Part shown: positions 1 through 8,786 of the stretch, one piece after another
How the letters are laid out: every line of letters begins with the position of its first letter
Position numbering within the stretch: position 1 is the stretch's first letter
Notes under the pieces: generated by a model
Told to the model about the DNA's origin: nothing
The model's database searches: none
The model's input: the letters and a program-made list of their open reading frames with translations, nothing else
Position numbers and translations under genes: made by a program
NCBI GenBank assembly: GCA_009697455.1
Contig: SHUI01000003.1
Span: forward strand, 1 to 50,126
Length of the DNA: 50,126 nt
From: Bryobacterales bacterium
Lineage (GTDB): Bacteria > Acidobacteriota > Terriglobia > Bryobacterales > Bryobacteraceae
Direction: 5' to 3'

Positions 1-19
1 AGCGTCCGGAATTTCTGAT

Positions 20-448
20 ATGAAGGATGACAGAAGGCGAATTGCTAATTCTTTAAGAGGTGGATGGGACTTGGCCCGGAAGAGATCGACGACACTGACT
101 GAAGCCGAAGCGAGGCTAATGGACATTGTGTGGGACAAGGGCCGCGCTACCGTTGGCGACGTTATGGAAGCGCTGCCGGACGCGCCTCCGCTCGCCTACA
201 GCACGGTCCTCACGACCATGCGGATCCTGGAGCAGAAAGGTTTTGTCCGCCACGTCAAGGAAGGCCGCGCGTTCCTTTACGAGCCCATTGTCGATCGCGG
301 CGAGGCCGGCGGCAGCGCGATCGCGCAGATTCTGGCGCGCTTCTTCCGCAACTCACCAGAGTTGCTTGTGATGAACCTTCTCGCCCATGAAAGCGTAGAC
401 AAGAAGGAGCTGAGGCGGCTGAAGAAGCTGATCGAGGAAGCGAAATAG
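20..448 (+). CDS. BlaI/MecI/CopY-family transcriptional repressor
   Basis: LTEAEARLMDIVWDKGRATVGDVMEAL...AYSTVLTTMRILEQKGFV winged-helix signature; paired with downstream M56 peptidase. Confidence 0.93.
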   Translation: MKDDRRRIANSLRGGWDLARKRSTTLTEAEARLMDIVWDKGRATVGDVMEALPDAPPLAYSTVLTTMRILEQKGFVRHVKEGRAFLYEPIVDRGEAGGSAIAQILARFFRNSPELLVMNLLAHESVDKKELRRLKKLIEEAK

Positions 449-460
449 GAGCGGACCCGG

Positions 461-2845
461 ATGAACCTCGCCTTACGGATTGTGCCATCGCTCATTAACG
501 CCGTTCCGGCGGGCTTGCTGGCCGCGGGCACCTGCTGGCTGATACTGCGGTACCTGCGCGGTATGAACGCCGCCACCCGGTATTCGATCTGGTTCGTTGC
601 GCTGGCGGCCGTTTCGGTAATGCCGCTCACGATTGGACGCCGTGCGGCACCGCCGCCATTGGCAGCGGAGACCCCTTTCGATTTCACCAGGACCCAGGCG
701 CGGGTGGAAATCGCGGTGGAGGCCATGCCTCCGCTCCGGGTTGAGCCGGCGCCGGACGAGCCGCGCCGGGCTCCCGCCAGCCTCACCTTGGACCTGGATT
801 TCGGCACGGCGCTGTTTGCGGGCTGGATCGCAGGCGTCGTTTTCATGGGGAGCCGCCTCGCACTCAGCGCGATCCGAACCCTCAATCTTCGCCGCGGTTG
901 CACCCCGCTCCCCGAGAACCTGCATACACGCCTTCCGTCCACCGCGCCTGCCCGCCTTGCGATTTCGGCGGATATCGCTTCGCCGGTCACGATAGGTTTT
1001 CGACAGCCCGTAATCCTGATACCGGCAGCGCTCGTGGACCGCATCAGCGACAGCGACCTGGAGCACATTGTGCTGCACGAAATGGCGCATGTCCTTCGGG
1101 GAGACGCATGGACCAATCTCGCGCAGCGGCTAATGGAAGCCGTGATGTTCTTTCATCCCGCCGTTTGGTTTATCGGGCGAAGACTGGACCTGGAACGCGA
1201 GATCGCCTGCGACGACTGGACCGTATCCCGGACGGAGCGGCACAAGAACTACGCCGAATGCCTGACACGGCTCATTGAGCTCGGCGCGGCGAATACGCGG
1301 CCGGCTCTCGCGAGCGGCGTTCTGCACTTCCCGCAGCAGATTTCGAGGAGGATTGAGATGATCTTGAACCAGAAACGAAACCGGGTTCCAACTCCCTATA
1401 AGCCGGCGGTGCTCGCCGGCGCCGCGCTTGCGATCGGGGCCGTGGCCCTATGCACCCAGGCCACCCGTCTGGTTGCGGCCGAGGATTCCAAAACGGTCCG
1501 CGCGCCGAAGTCCGAGAGCGCCGCTCACAAGAGCTTCCGGCTTCCCGACAGCGGCGGTGGCCACCGTGAAACGCAGATAAGCTGGTCGAGCGGGTGGGAC
1601 CGAGTTTCGATCCGCGCCAGAGGCGAAGTCGAGTTTACGGACGACGACCGCGACATACGGAGTCTCGAACCAGACGGCTATCTCCGCATCGAAGAGAAGA
1701 GCTGGTTTCTGGTGCAGCGCAGCATCGAGATCGCGGCCGGCCCTTCCGGAAACCTTACCCGAACCTACGAGGTCCATGGCGACCCGAAGGAGTTCGACGG
1801 CGCGGCGAGGAACTGGCTGAGCGCGATGCTGTCCGCGGCCGTCCGCGAGACGGGCATCGGCGCGGAGAGCCGCGTTCGGCGCATTTACAAGCGCGCCGGC
1901 ACGGCCGGAGTCCTGGACGACATTTCCCGTATGCGCTCCGACGGCGTCAAGTGCGTCTACTTCCGCTACCTGTTCGACCTGACCTCCCCGGACCCCGCGG
2001 ACCTCGGGCGGATTCTCAGGCGGGTGGGGCGCGACGTTCGATCCGACGGCGACAAGGCGCGCCTGCTTCACGAGATCGCCGAAGACGCGCTCGCCTCCGC
2101 CGCGCCCCGCATCGCATTCTTCGAAGCGGCTCAGACCATCGGCTCCGACGGCGACCGCAGCCGCCTGCTTCGCGAGGTTCTTACCGAAGGGGTGCGGCCT
2201 CCCGAAACCCTGGAGTTGGTTCTGAAGGCCGCGGCGCGCGTCAACTCGGACGGCGACAAGGCGCGGGTGCTTGTGGAGTTCACCGGCCTTCATCCCGTCG
2301 ACGACGCGCTTCGGACGGCGTTCTTCAGGGCGGTTGCCACAATTCAATCCGATGGCGATCGCGCGAGAGTGCTTTCCGCCGCGATGAGAGAATCGGCGGC
2401 GAGCAAAGAAACCATGGCCGAAGCCGTGAAGGCAGCCGGACGTATCGGTTCCGACGGAGAGAAGGCCCGGCTGCTCGTCCAGGCGGTTGAGTCCTATTCG
2501 CCGGACGACGCTTTGCGCGCCGCCTTCTTCCAGGCGGTTTCGACGATCGGCTCGGACGGCGAGCGCCACCGTGTTCTGGCCGCGCTTCTTCATCGCGGAA
2601 AGCTATCGCGGGAGACCATGCTCGATTTGCTGCGAGCCGCGACCCGCATGGGTTCGGATGGTGAAAAATCCAGGTTGCTGGTCGAGTTCACGAGAGTATG
2701 TCCCGGAGACGAGCCGCTGCTCGCGGCCGTGCTCGATGCCGCGGCCAGCATCGGATCGGACGGCGAGTACCGCCGCGTGGTCTCCGCGCTCACTGAGCGA
2801 AGCGGCGGCAAGAGCGTAGTCGGAAAGAAGGCGAAAGCCGACTGA
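461..2845 (+). CDS. BlaR1-like M56 family metallopeptidase with C-terminal SDG[D/E] tandem helical repeats
   Basis: N-terminal TM segments, HEMAH zinc motif (VLHEMAHVLRGDAW), position after BlaI-like regulator; eight repeats such as IGSDGDRSRLL. Confidence 0.9.
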   Translation: MNLALRIVPSLINAVPAGLLAAGTCWLILRYLRGMNAATRYSIWFVALAAVSVMPLTIGRRAAPPPLAAETPFDFTRTQARVEIAVEAMPPLRVEPAPDEPRRAPASLTLDLDFGTALFAGWIAGVVFMGSRLALSAIRTLNLRRGCTPLPENLHTRLPSTAPARLAISADIASPVTIGFRQPVILIPAALVDRISDSDLEHIVLHEMAHVLRGDAWTNLAQRLMEAVMFFHPAVWFIGRRLDLEREIACDDWTVSRTERHKNYAECLTRLIELGAANTRPALASGVLHFPQQISRRIEMILNQKRNRVPTPYKPAVLAGAALAIGAVALCTQATRLVAAEDSKTVRAPKSESAAHKSFRLPDSGGGHRETQISWSSGWDRVSIRARGEVEFTDDDRDIRSLEPDGYLRIEEKSWFLVQRSIEIAAGPSGNLTRTYEVHGDPKEFDGAARNWLSAMLSAAVRETGIGAESRVRRIYKRAGTAGVLDDISRMRSDGVKCVYFRYLFDLTSPDPADLGRILRRVGRDVRSDGDKARLLHEIAEDALASAAPRIAFFEAAQTIGSDGDRSRLLREVLTEGVRPPETLELVLKAAARVNSDGDKARVLVEFTGLHPVDDALRTAFFRAVATIQSDGDRARVLSAAMRESAASKETMAEAVKAAGRIGSDGEKARLLVQAVESYSPDDALRAAFFQAVSTIGSDGERHRVLAALLHRGKLSRETMLDLLRAATRMGSDGEKSRLLVEFTRVCPGDEPLLAAVLDAAASIGSDGEYRRVVSALTERSGGKSVVGKKAKAD

Positions 2846-2902
2846 GCAGTCCCACTGCTGTTATGCCGGATGGCGGCTGGCACCCCCGGCCAGCGGCCCG
2901 TC

Positions 2903-4216
2903 CTACTCCAGCATCCGCTGCTTCTTCACCCACTCGATGAGCGCGTCCCGCACCAGGGGACCGTCTTTCGAAAGCACTTGTCCTGCCGCTCCGATCAGCG
3001 CTTCCTGGTGCTCCGCCACGAAGTCCGGCATCGCGACGGTGTAATCTCGCGCCGGATCGATCGCGTGACCGGCCTTCGCGAATTGCCCGAGTTGCGAACC
3101 CTTGAAGCGCGCGACAACGACCTGGTTTTCGAACGGCATGATATTCCAAAGGTCCCGCACGAGGATGCGTCCCTTCGGCAATTTGTCCCGCACGCCGCCG
3201 GCATTCATGAAGCCGAAATCGGCCTTCGTGATTTCAACCATGGCCCGTTCAAGCATGGCGCGCAGTTCGGTCCGCGTGAACTCGCGCTTAGCCTCGCCTA
3301 CCCGGATGTCGACCAATGGGGCAATCTTCTTCTCCCAGGCGTCAACCTGAGCGGCCACGTCCGGGGCGGGCTTCACGGTGTGACCGTCGACCGGAATTTT
3401 ATGCCAGTTCCAAGACTCGAGCTTCTTTGCCGAAACATCGACCTTCATGGCCAGTCTCCCGGCTTCCACGCCATAGCCCTTTACGCGGACGTCGACGCGC
3501 CCTTCGTAAACGTCCGGAGCCGAAAGCCCGGCATGATCGTGGCCCGTCACCAGAACCTGTACTTCGGGCACGCCGCGTAGGATCGCCGTTTGATCCGCGG
3601 CATCGAGGTGGCCAAGAACCACCAGAAAGTCGGCTTTCTCGCGCACTTCCTTCGCGTACTTTCGCACGGTCTCGGCGACGGGCAACACGCTGTACGGCCC
3701 CACGCGGGACCTCAAGGAATTGTCCATCAGCCGTGTCAGCATCGCGCCGATAATGGCGACTCGAATTCCGTTTACCGTCTTGATGACGTAGGGCTCGGGC
3801 GTCAGCAGTTTGCCCGCGGCATCGGCCAGATTGGCGCTCACGATGGGGTAGTTAGCGGACTTGATGAAGGCCCGCGTCCTCTCGAAGCCGTAGTCGAGAT
3901 CGTGATTGCCAAGCGTCGCGGCGTCGAAATGAAGCAGGTTCGCCAAGTCGAAAATCAGTTGACCCTGATATAGGGACGATGCCGGCGTTCCCTGCACCAG
4001 ATCGCCTGCGTTCAGAATCAGGCAGGAATTGCAGCCTTCGGTCTCCTTGCGGAGAACGGCGGCGAGCACCGCGAAGCCGCCCTGCCGATCGCTATCCGGC
4101 GAGATGCGAGCGTGAAGATCGTTCGTGTGAAGAATGGTGAGAGCACGGGTTTCGGCGGCGAGCGCCGCGGCAACAAGGAGTATAGATGCCGCAGCGCGGC
4201 GGGGCTCTCGTGTCAT
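2903..4216 (-). CDS. Bifunctional metallophosphatase/5'-nucleotidase (UshA-like)
   Basis: LTILHTNDLHARISPD, LNAGDLVQGTPASSLYQG, LGNHDLDYG, GHDHAG motifs. Confidence 0.92.
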   Translation of the reverse strand: MTREPRRAAASILLVAAALAAETRALTILHTNDLHARISPDSDRQGGFAVLAAVLRKETEGCNSCLILNAGDLVQGTPASSLYQGQLIFDLANLLHFDAATLGNHDLDYGFERTRAFIKSANYPIVSANLADAAGKLLTPEPYVIKTVNGIRVAIIGAMLTRLMDNSLRSRVGPYSVLPVAETVRKYAKEVREKADFLVVLGHLDAADQTAILRGVPEVQVLVTGHDHAGLSAPDVYEGRVDVRVKGYGVEAGRLAMKVDVSAKKLESWNWHKIPVDGHTVKPAPDVAAQVDAWEKKIAPLVDIRVGEAKREFTRTELRAMLERAMVEITKADFGFMNAGGVRDKLPKGRILVRDLWNIMPFENQVVVARFKGSQLGQFAKAGHAIDPARDYTVAMPDFVAEHQEALIGAAGQVLSKDGPLVRDALIEWVKKQRMLE

Positions 4217-4255
4217 GCTTTGTTCACCTGAGGAAGGCCGGCCAACAGGCCCGTC

Positions 4256-7200
4256 CTACCACTCCACCCGTAGCACGATGATCGTGTGCCAGCGCCCGGT
4301 CCCGATGTCGGAGAAGCTGCCGCGCGTGCCAGTAAACGTTCCGAACGACGACGGATCGGTCCTGTTAAACGTCGAGTTGGGCGGATTGAAATTGTGGTAC
4401 TTGAAGATATTGTTGAAATCGCCGCGCAAGTTGAAGCGGATCTTCTCGAAAAGCATCCAGCTCTTCGAGATCGAAGTCTGAGGCCAGATCACGCCCGGAG
4501 CTTCCAAGGTGTTGCGTCCCAGGCTTCCGACGGTATACGAGGCTGGGTACTGGAAGCCGTTAACATCCAGGTATCGCTTCTGCGCGGAGAAGGGGAAGCG
4601 GTTCGAGCCGATATCGACATGAGCCAGCTTGACCTTGTCGTTTGCCGCGATTTGCGTAGGGCGGTTACCTACGCCAGGCAGGTAGAGATTCGGGCTTCCG
4701 GCAAATCCAACTGTGAAGGGAGGCCCGGTCTGGAAGGTCTGGATCCATACGACCTCCCATCCTCCCAGCAACGCATTCCTGACTCCGCCGGTGTTCATCC
4801 AACGGCGTCCCTTGCCTACCGGCAGTTCGTAGGTGAGGGTGCTCACCCAGCGGTGGTGGATATCGTAGCTCGCGCGGGCTTTTTCAAGGCGGCGATTGTA
4901 GAAGCTGATACCGCCCGTGCCGCCGTCGGCGTCGTAGTCGTTCAGCGTCTTCGACCAGGTGTAGAACGAGTTCATCGTCATGCCCTTTGAATACCGCTTC
5001 TCAAACCGCAGCGTGCTCGAATGATAGCTGTTGTGGCCGAGGTTGCTGATCAGGCTGACAGACCCGAACTGCGGGTAGGGCTTGAAATTCTGAAACGCCT
5101 GCCGGATGGGCTCGATGCGCGCCGGCTCGGAGGGAAACCAACTGATGGGCTGGACGTTCATGTCCCCGCTGTTAAGCAGTTTCACTCCTGAGGAGCCCTG
5201 ATAGGAGGCTTCCATCAGCCAGGTCTTGGCGAACTGCCACTCAACGCCTCCGGACCAACTCATCACGTAGGGGGTGCGGAGGCCCGGATCGTACCACGTG
5301 GCGTTGCGGCCGCTGAAGTTGGTTCCAATGAACGGGACGCTGCCATCGGACCGGCTTGCAAAATTGATAGGCGGCGGGCCTTGCGAAAGGCGGAAGACCG
5401 TGCGCGGATCGCCGGCGGGCGACTGAATGCTTGCCGTGGCAATATACTCTTCGAACATCTGGTTGATGTCACTGGTGAGCAGGTCGGCGGAAATGATGGT
5501 GAAGCTCGAGCGGAAGACCATGTTGTCGCGAAATTTCCAGGCGAAGCCTGCGCGCGGCTGGAAGTTGTTGAGGTCCTTGCGGCCCAGTTGACCGGGTTGA
5601 TGGACGATGGCTCCCAGGCGGCCGGAGATAGGGTCGGTTGCCGTGGGATCGAACTGCGACTGCTGGCCGTACTTGGTGGAGAAGGGCGATTCATACGACC
5701 AGCGCAGGCCCAGATTCAGAGTGAGATTCCTGCGCGGGCGAAAGTCGTCCTGGACGTAGAAGGCGTGACTCATCCAGCGCGGCAGCCAGGTGGCCTGATT
5801 GCGGGTATAGGTGGCCACCGCGACGTTGCCGAGCAGGAAGTTCGCGAACGTGTTGCCCGTGTTCGGAGTGAAGGGCATGTCGGTCCCGCCCATGGTGTAG
5901 CGGCCCGCGGGAAGCGCTTCGAGCAGCGAATTGTAGCGCGTCCGCACGAACTCATAGCCGAACTTGGCGGTGTGCTTTCCGGCGACCTTCGTCAGGTTCT
6001 CCTGGAACGTGAAATCCTCGGCGACATTCTGGAAGCGGCCGCCAGGATTGCCATTGAAACCGGTCACAATGGAGGGAAAGTTCTCGCCGCCTACGTTCGG
6101 GATTCCTAACTTGGCCGCCCAGCCCTGCCCGTAGGTTTGCGGGTCCTTGGTCTCGCGACGCCGGTTGAAGCCGATGCGGGCCTCGTTGATGACGGTGGGG
6201 GATATGGTGTACGTGTCGGAAACCACGACGTTGGTGAAGTCATTGGGCGTGACCAGCACGGGGTCGTAGGGTTGCCAGGCGACATCGGTCGAATATCGGC
6301 CGGGCGCGCGGTTGCGCATGCGGGAAAAGCGCCCGAAGATACGGTGATTCACGTTGAACTGGTGATCGACCTTGGCGTCGTAGCGGGTGAAATAGTAGCG
6401 TCCCTTGGTAGGCAACACCAGATCCTGCGTAACGCCGCTGGGAGTCACCACGCCCGGCCGGTTGGGTCGCGGCCAGGGATTGTTCGCCAGAAGATTCTTC
6501 GATACGGTGTCGAAACGGCTCACCGGAATCTGGTTGCCGGGGAACGCGTCGCGGATCCATCGGCCGGTGGAATCCTGACGGGTCGTCGTGGGATCGAAGA
6601 TAGGGAAGCCGCGCCCGCCGAAGGTGAAATCACCGTTGTACATTTCGGGCGTCGGCACGCTGGTAATTGCGGTTTCGGAAACCTTCTCATGGTGACGCTG
6701 GAAACCGAAGAAGAAGAACGTCTTGTCTTTGCCGTTGTAAATCTTCGGGAGATACACGGGGCCTCCCGCGGTGGCGGACATTTCGTGATAGGCCCAGGGG
6801 TTGCAGGGCAGACCCACGTCGCAGCGCTTCAACTGATCGAAGTACTGACGATGGACCAGCGAGCCGTTCAGGTAGCGGTCTTCAAGCGAACCGTGGAAGC
6901 TGTTGGTGCCGCTCTTATAGACGCCGGATAGGATGCCGCCGGTGGAATGGCCGAACTCGGCCGGCAGTCCGGTGGTCCACATTTTGAATTCCTGGATCAT
7001 GTCAAGCGTACCGGTCATGATGCGCTGGTCGTCGTTGACGGCTCCGCGCACGGGTTCCTTGCCGCTAACGCCGTCGAGGGTGAGGCCGAGGGCACGCTCT
7101 CTCTGCCCCACGCCGTGCAGGCCGTTGATGACGTTCAGGCCCGGCAGATAGAGGGTGAGGCGCTTGAAGCCTTTTTGCATGACGGGAATCTTGACGATGG

Positions 7201-7609
7201 TCGAGCCCTCCATGACCGTGCCGGAGGCGGAGGTTTCGGTTTCGAGCAGGGGCGCGGTGCCGGTGACGCTGATGGTATCGGATATGGAGCCAACGTCCAT
7301 GGTGACGTCGATACGCGGCGATTCGTTGGTGCGCAACACGATACCATCGCGGACGTAGGTCTTGAAGCCGCCGGCCGCGATGGTGAGGCGGTAAGCGCCG
7401 GGAATCAGGTAGGGCACGTAATAAGAGCCTTCGGCCGAAGTGATGGATTCGGAAACGAACGCGCTGGCCGTATTGATGACAGTGACCTTCGCGGCGGGAA
7501 CTACCGCGCCGGTGGAATCGGTGACATTGCCCACTAACGTGGCCGTCCCGGTGGACTGCGCGAAGACCAGCGGCAGCGTGAATAGAAGCGCGATGAAGAT
7601 ACGGAGCAT
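4256..7609 (-). CDS. TonB-dependent receptor with carboxypeptidase-regulatory-like N-terminal domain (Oar-like)
   Basis: Signal peptide, GTATLVGNVTDSTGAVVPAAKVTVIN plug-preceding domain, long beta-barrel ending in aromatic-type C-terminus (LRVEW). Confidence 0.92.
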   Translation of the reverse strand: MLRIFIALLFTLPLVFAQSTGTATLVGNVTDSTGAVVPAAKVTVINTASAFVSESITSAEGSYYVPYLIPGAYRLTIAAGGFKTYVRDGIVLRTNESPRIDVTMDVGSISDTISVTGTAPLLETETSASGTVMEGSTIVKIPVMQKGFKRLTLYLPGLNVINGLHGVGQRERALGLTLDGVSGKEPVRGAVNDDQRIMTGTLDMIQEFKMWTTGLPAEFGHSTGGILSGVYKSGTNSFHGSLEDRYLNGSLVHRQYFDQLKRCDVGLPCNPWAYHEMSATAGGPVYLPKIYNGKDKTFFFFGFQRHHEKVSETAITSVPTPEMYNGDFTFGGRGFPIFDPTTTRQDSTGRWIRDAFPGNQIPVSRFDTVSKNLLANNPWPRPNRPGVVTPSGVTQDLVLPTKGRYYFTRYDAKVDHQFNVNHRIFGRFSRMRNRAPGRYSTDVAWQPYDPVLVTPNDFTNVVVSDTYTISPTVINEARIGFNRRRETKDPQTYGQGWAAKLGIPNVGGENFPSIVTGFNGNPGGRFQNVAEDFTFQENLTKVAGKHTAKFGYEFVRTRYNSLLEALPAGRYTMGGTDMPFTPNTGNTFANFLLGNVAVATYTRNQATWLPRWMSHAFYVQDDFRPRRNLTLNLGLRWSYESPFSTKYGQQSQFDPTATDPISGRLGAIVHQPGQLGRKDLNNFQPRAGFAWKFRDNMVFRSSFTIISADLLTSDINQMFEEYIATASIQSPAGDPRTVFRLSQGPPPINFASRSDGSVPFIGTNFSGRNATWYDPGLRTPYVMSWSGGVEWQFAKTWLMEASYQGSSGVKLLNSGDMNVQPISWFPSEPARIEPIRQAFQNFKPYPQFGSVSLISNLGHNSYHSSTLRFEKRYSKGMTMNSFYTWSKTLNDYDADGGTGGISFYNRRLEKARASYDIHHRWVSTLTYELPVGKGRRWMNTGGVRNALLGGWEVVWIQTFQTGPPFTVGFAGSPNLYLPGVGNRPTQIAANDKVKLAHVDIGSNRFPFSAQKRYLDVNGFQYPASYTVGSLGRNTLEAPGVIWPQTSISKSWMLFEKIRFNLRGDFNNIFKYHNFNPPNSTFNRTDPSSFGTFTGTRGSFSDIGTGRWHTIIVLRVEW

Positions 7610-7925
7610 GTTGATTTTCCTGTTTCTCGTTCAACAACCGGAACCGTTTGAGCCGAAATTACATACTGTAAGACAGCTTGAGGCTACTATATAACCCGCC
7701 CCGGGCCGCGTCAACCGCATTCGGAGTTGGGGAGTCGGGAAGGTCCTTTCCGATTCGAGTCTACAGCATGGCTTCGGGGGACCGAGCCTGCGCAGCCCGC
7801 AAACGGAGGGCGTGGCGCTCCGTTCCATAGGCGCGCGAGAGATACATGGCGAGCGCGGCGATGCGTGCGAGGGCGATGGAGCGGGTGAGGCTGGGAAATG
7901 GGCCTCAGGCTCAGGGTGGGGTTGC

Positions 7926-8362
7926 AAGTGGCTTTTTATCAGGTATTTGGTGGGGGGTGACGCAGAGAGTGAATTTATTGTTTTTCCGTGTTGGGCGGGG
8001 GATTGTGGCGAAAGCGGGTCGGGATTTTGGTGGGTTTCGGGTGTCCGCGGCAGGGCTGCCGCGGCATGGTTCCAGACGGCAAATTCGGACCCCGGTTGCG
8101 AAGGGCGTTCTAAGTGGCTCTTTATCATACGCTTGGGACTGGGTGACGCAGAAGGAAAGTTTGTTGTTTCTTGCGGCGGACCCAAGGGAAGCGGGGGAGA
8201 GGGTCGGGTGGATCTCTCGTTGGTTTCGGCTGACGCCGGTGAGGCGGGCGCGGCGTGATTCCGGACGGGGAATGCGAAGAGCGCGTCAGGGTTGACGGTT
8301 AAGTGGCGTTTTATCATGTGGTTGTGGAGGGGGTGACGCAGAGATTTCATTTTGTGTGTTTC
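7926..8362 (+). repeat. Three tandem diverged copies (about 187-bp period) of a GGGTGACGCAGA-core repeat
   Basis: Copies begin near 7926, 8112, 8301: aagtgg(c/g)(t/c)ttt(t)atca...gggtgacgcaga. Confidence 0.85.
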
Positions 8363-8786
8363 GACTTGCCCGCTCCCTGAATGCCGTATTGCGCCAGGCG
8401 CTCCCCCCGGACTGGAGTATACACCTACCGCAGTTCCAAGCCGGAGCGACAAAAAGCTAAGAGCTTTGAAATCAACAGAGAAAAATGATCTCAACGGGGG
8501 ACTGGCAAGCTTGCAGGCCCCGCGGTCGGCGCGGTTCGGCGCACTCACCGAGCCGCCGGGCTCTCGTCACCCCAAACAAGGAGCGCGCGTTCGTCCAGTT
8601 CGTCGAACTCCGGATTTGGTTTGTTGCCGGGAGTCTCGCCGTGCCCTGAAGGGTTATTTTCTTGCGAATCGTTATCAATCGGTTCCATCAGAAGTTCTCC
8701 AGTCGCCAGGTGCGACAAGACGATTTGAACAAGTGAAGCCGGAAGATAAGCTCCCCCGAACCTGTAGATTTCTGTAAAATTGAGCG

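Noticed and set aside
277-1116. Overlapping antisense ORFs throughout (for example 277-1116, 1448-2593, 9699-11438, 11771-13096, 28637-29596)
   Set aside because: Arg/Pro/Ala-rich shadow frames opposite well-supported genes, as expected in GC-rich DNA.
7926-8362. CRISPR array
   Set aside because: Three diverged units with about 187-bp spacing, non-identical repeats and no cas genes.
7631-8548. 305-aa minus-strand ORF with repeated MIKSHL peptides as a real repeat protein
   Set aside because: Low-complexity Pro/Ser/Arg composition; the repeats coincide with a DNA repeat also present at 48.9-49.5 kb where the frame is not kept.
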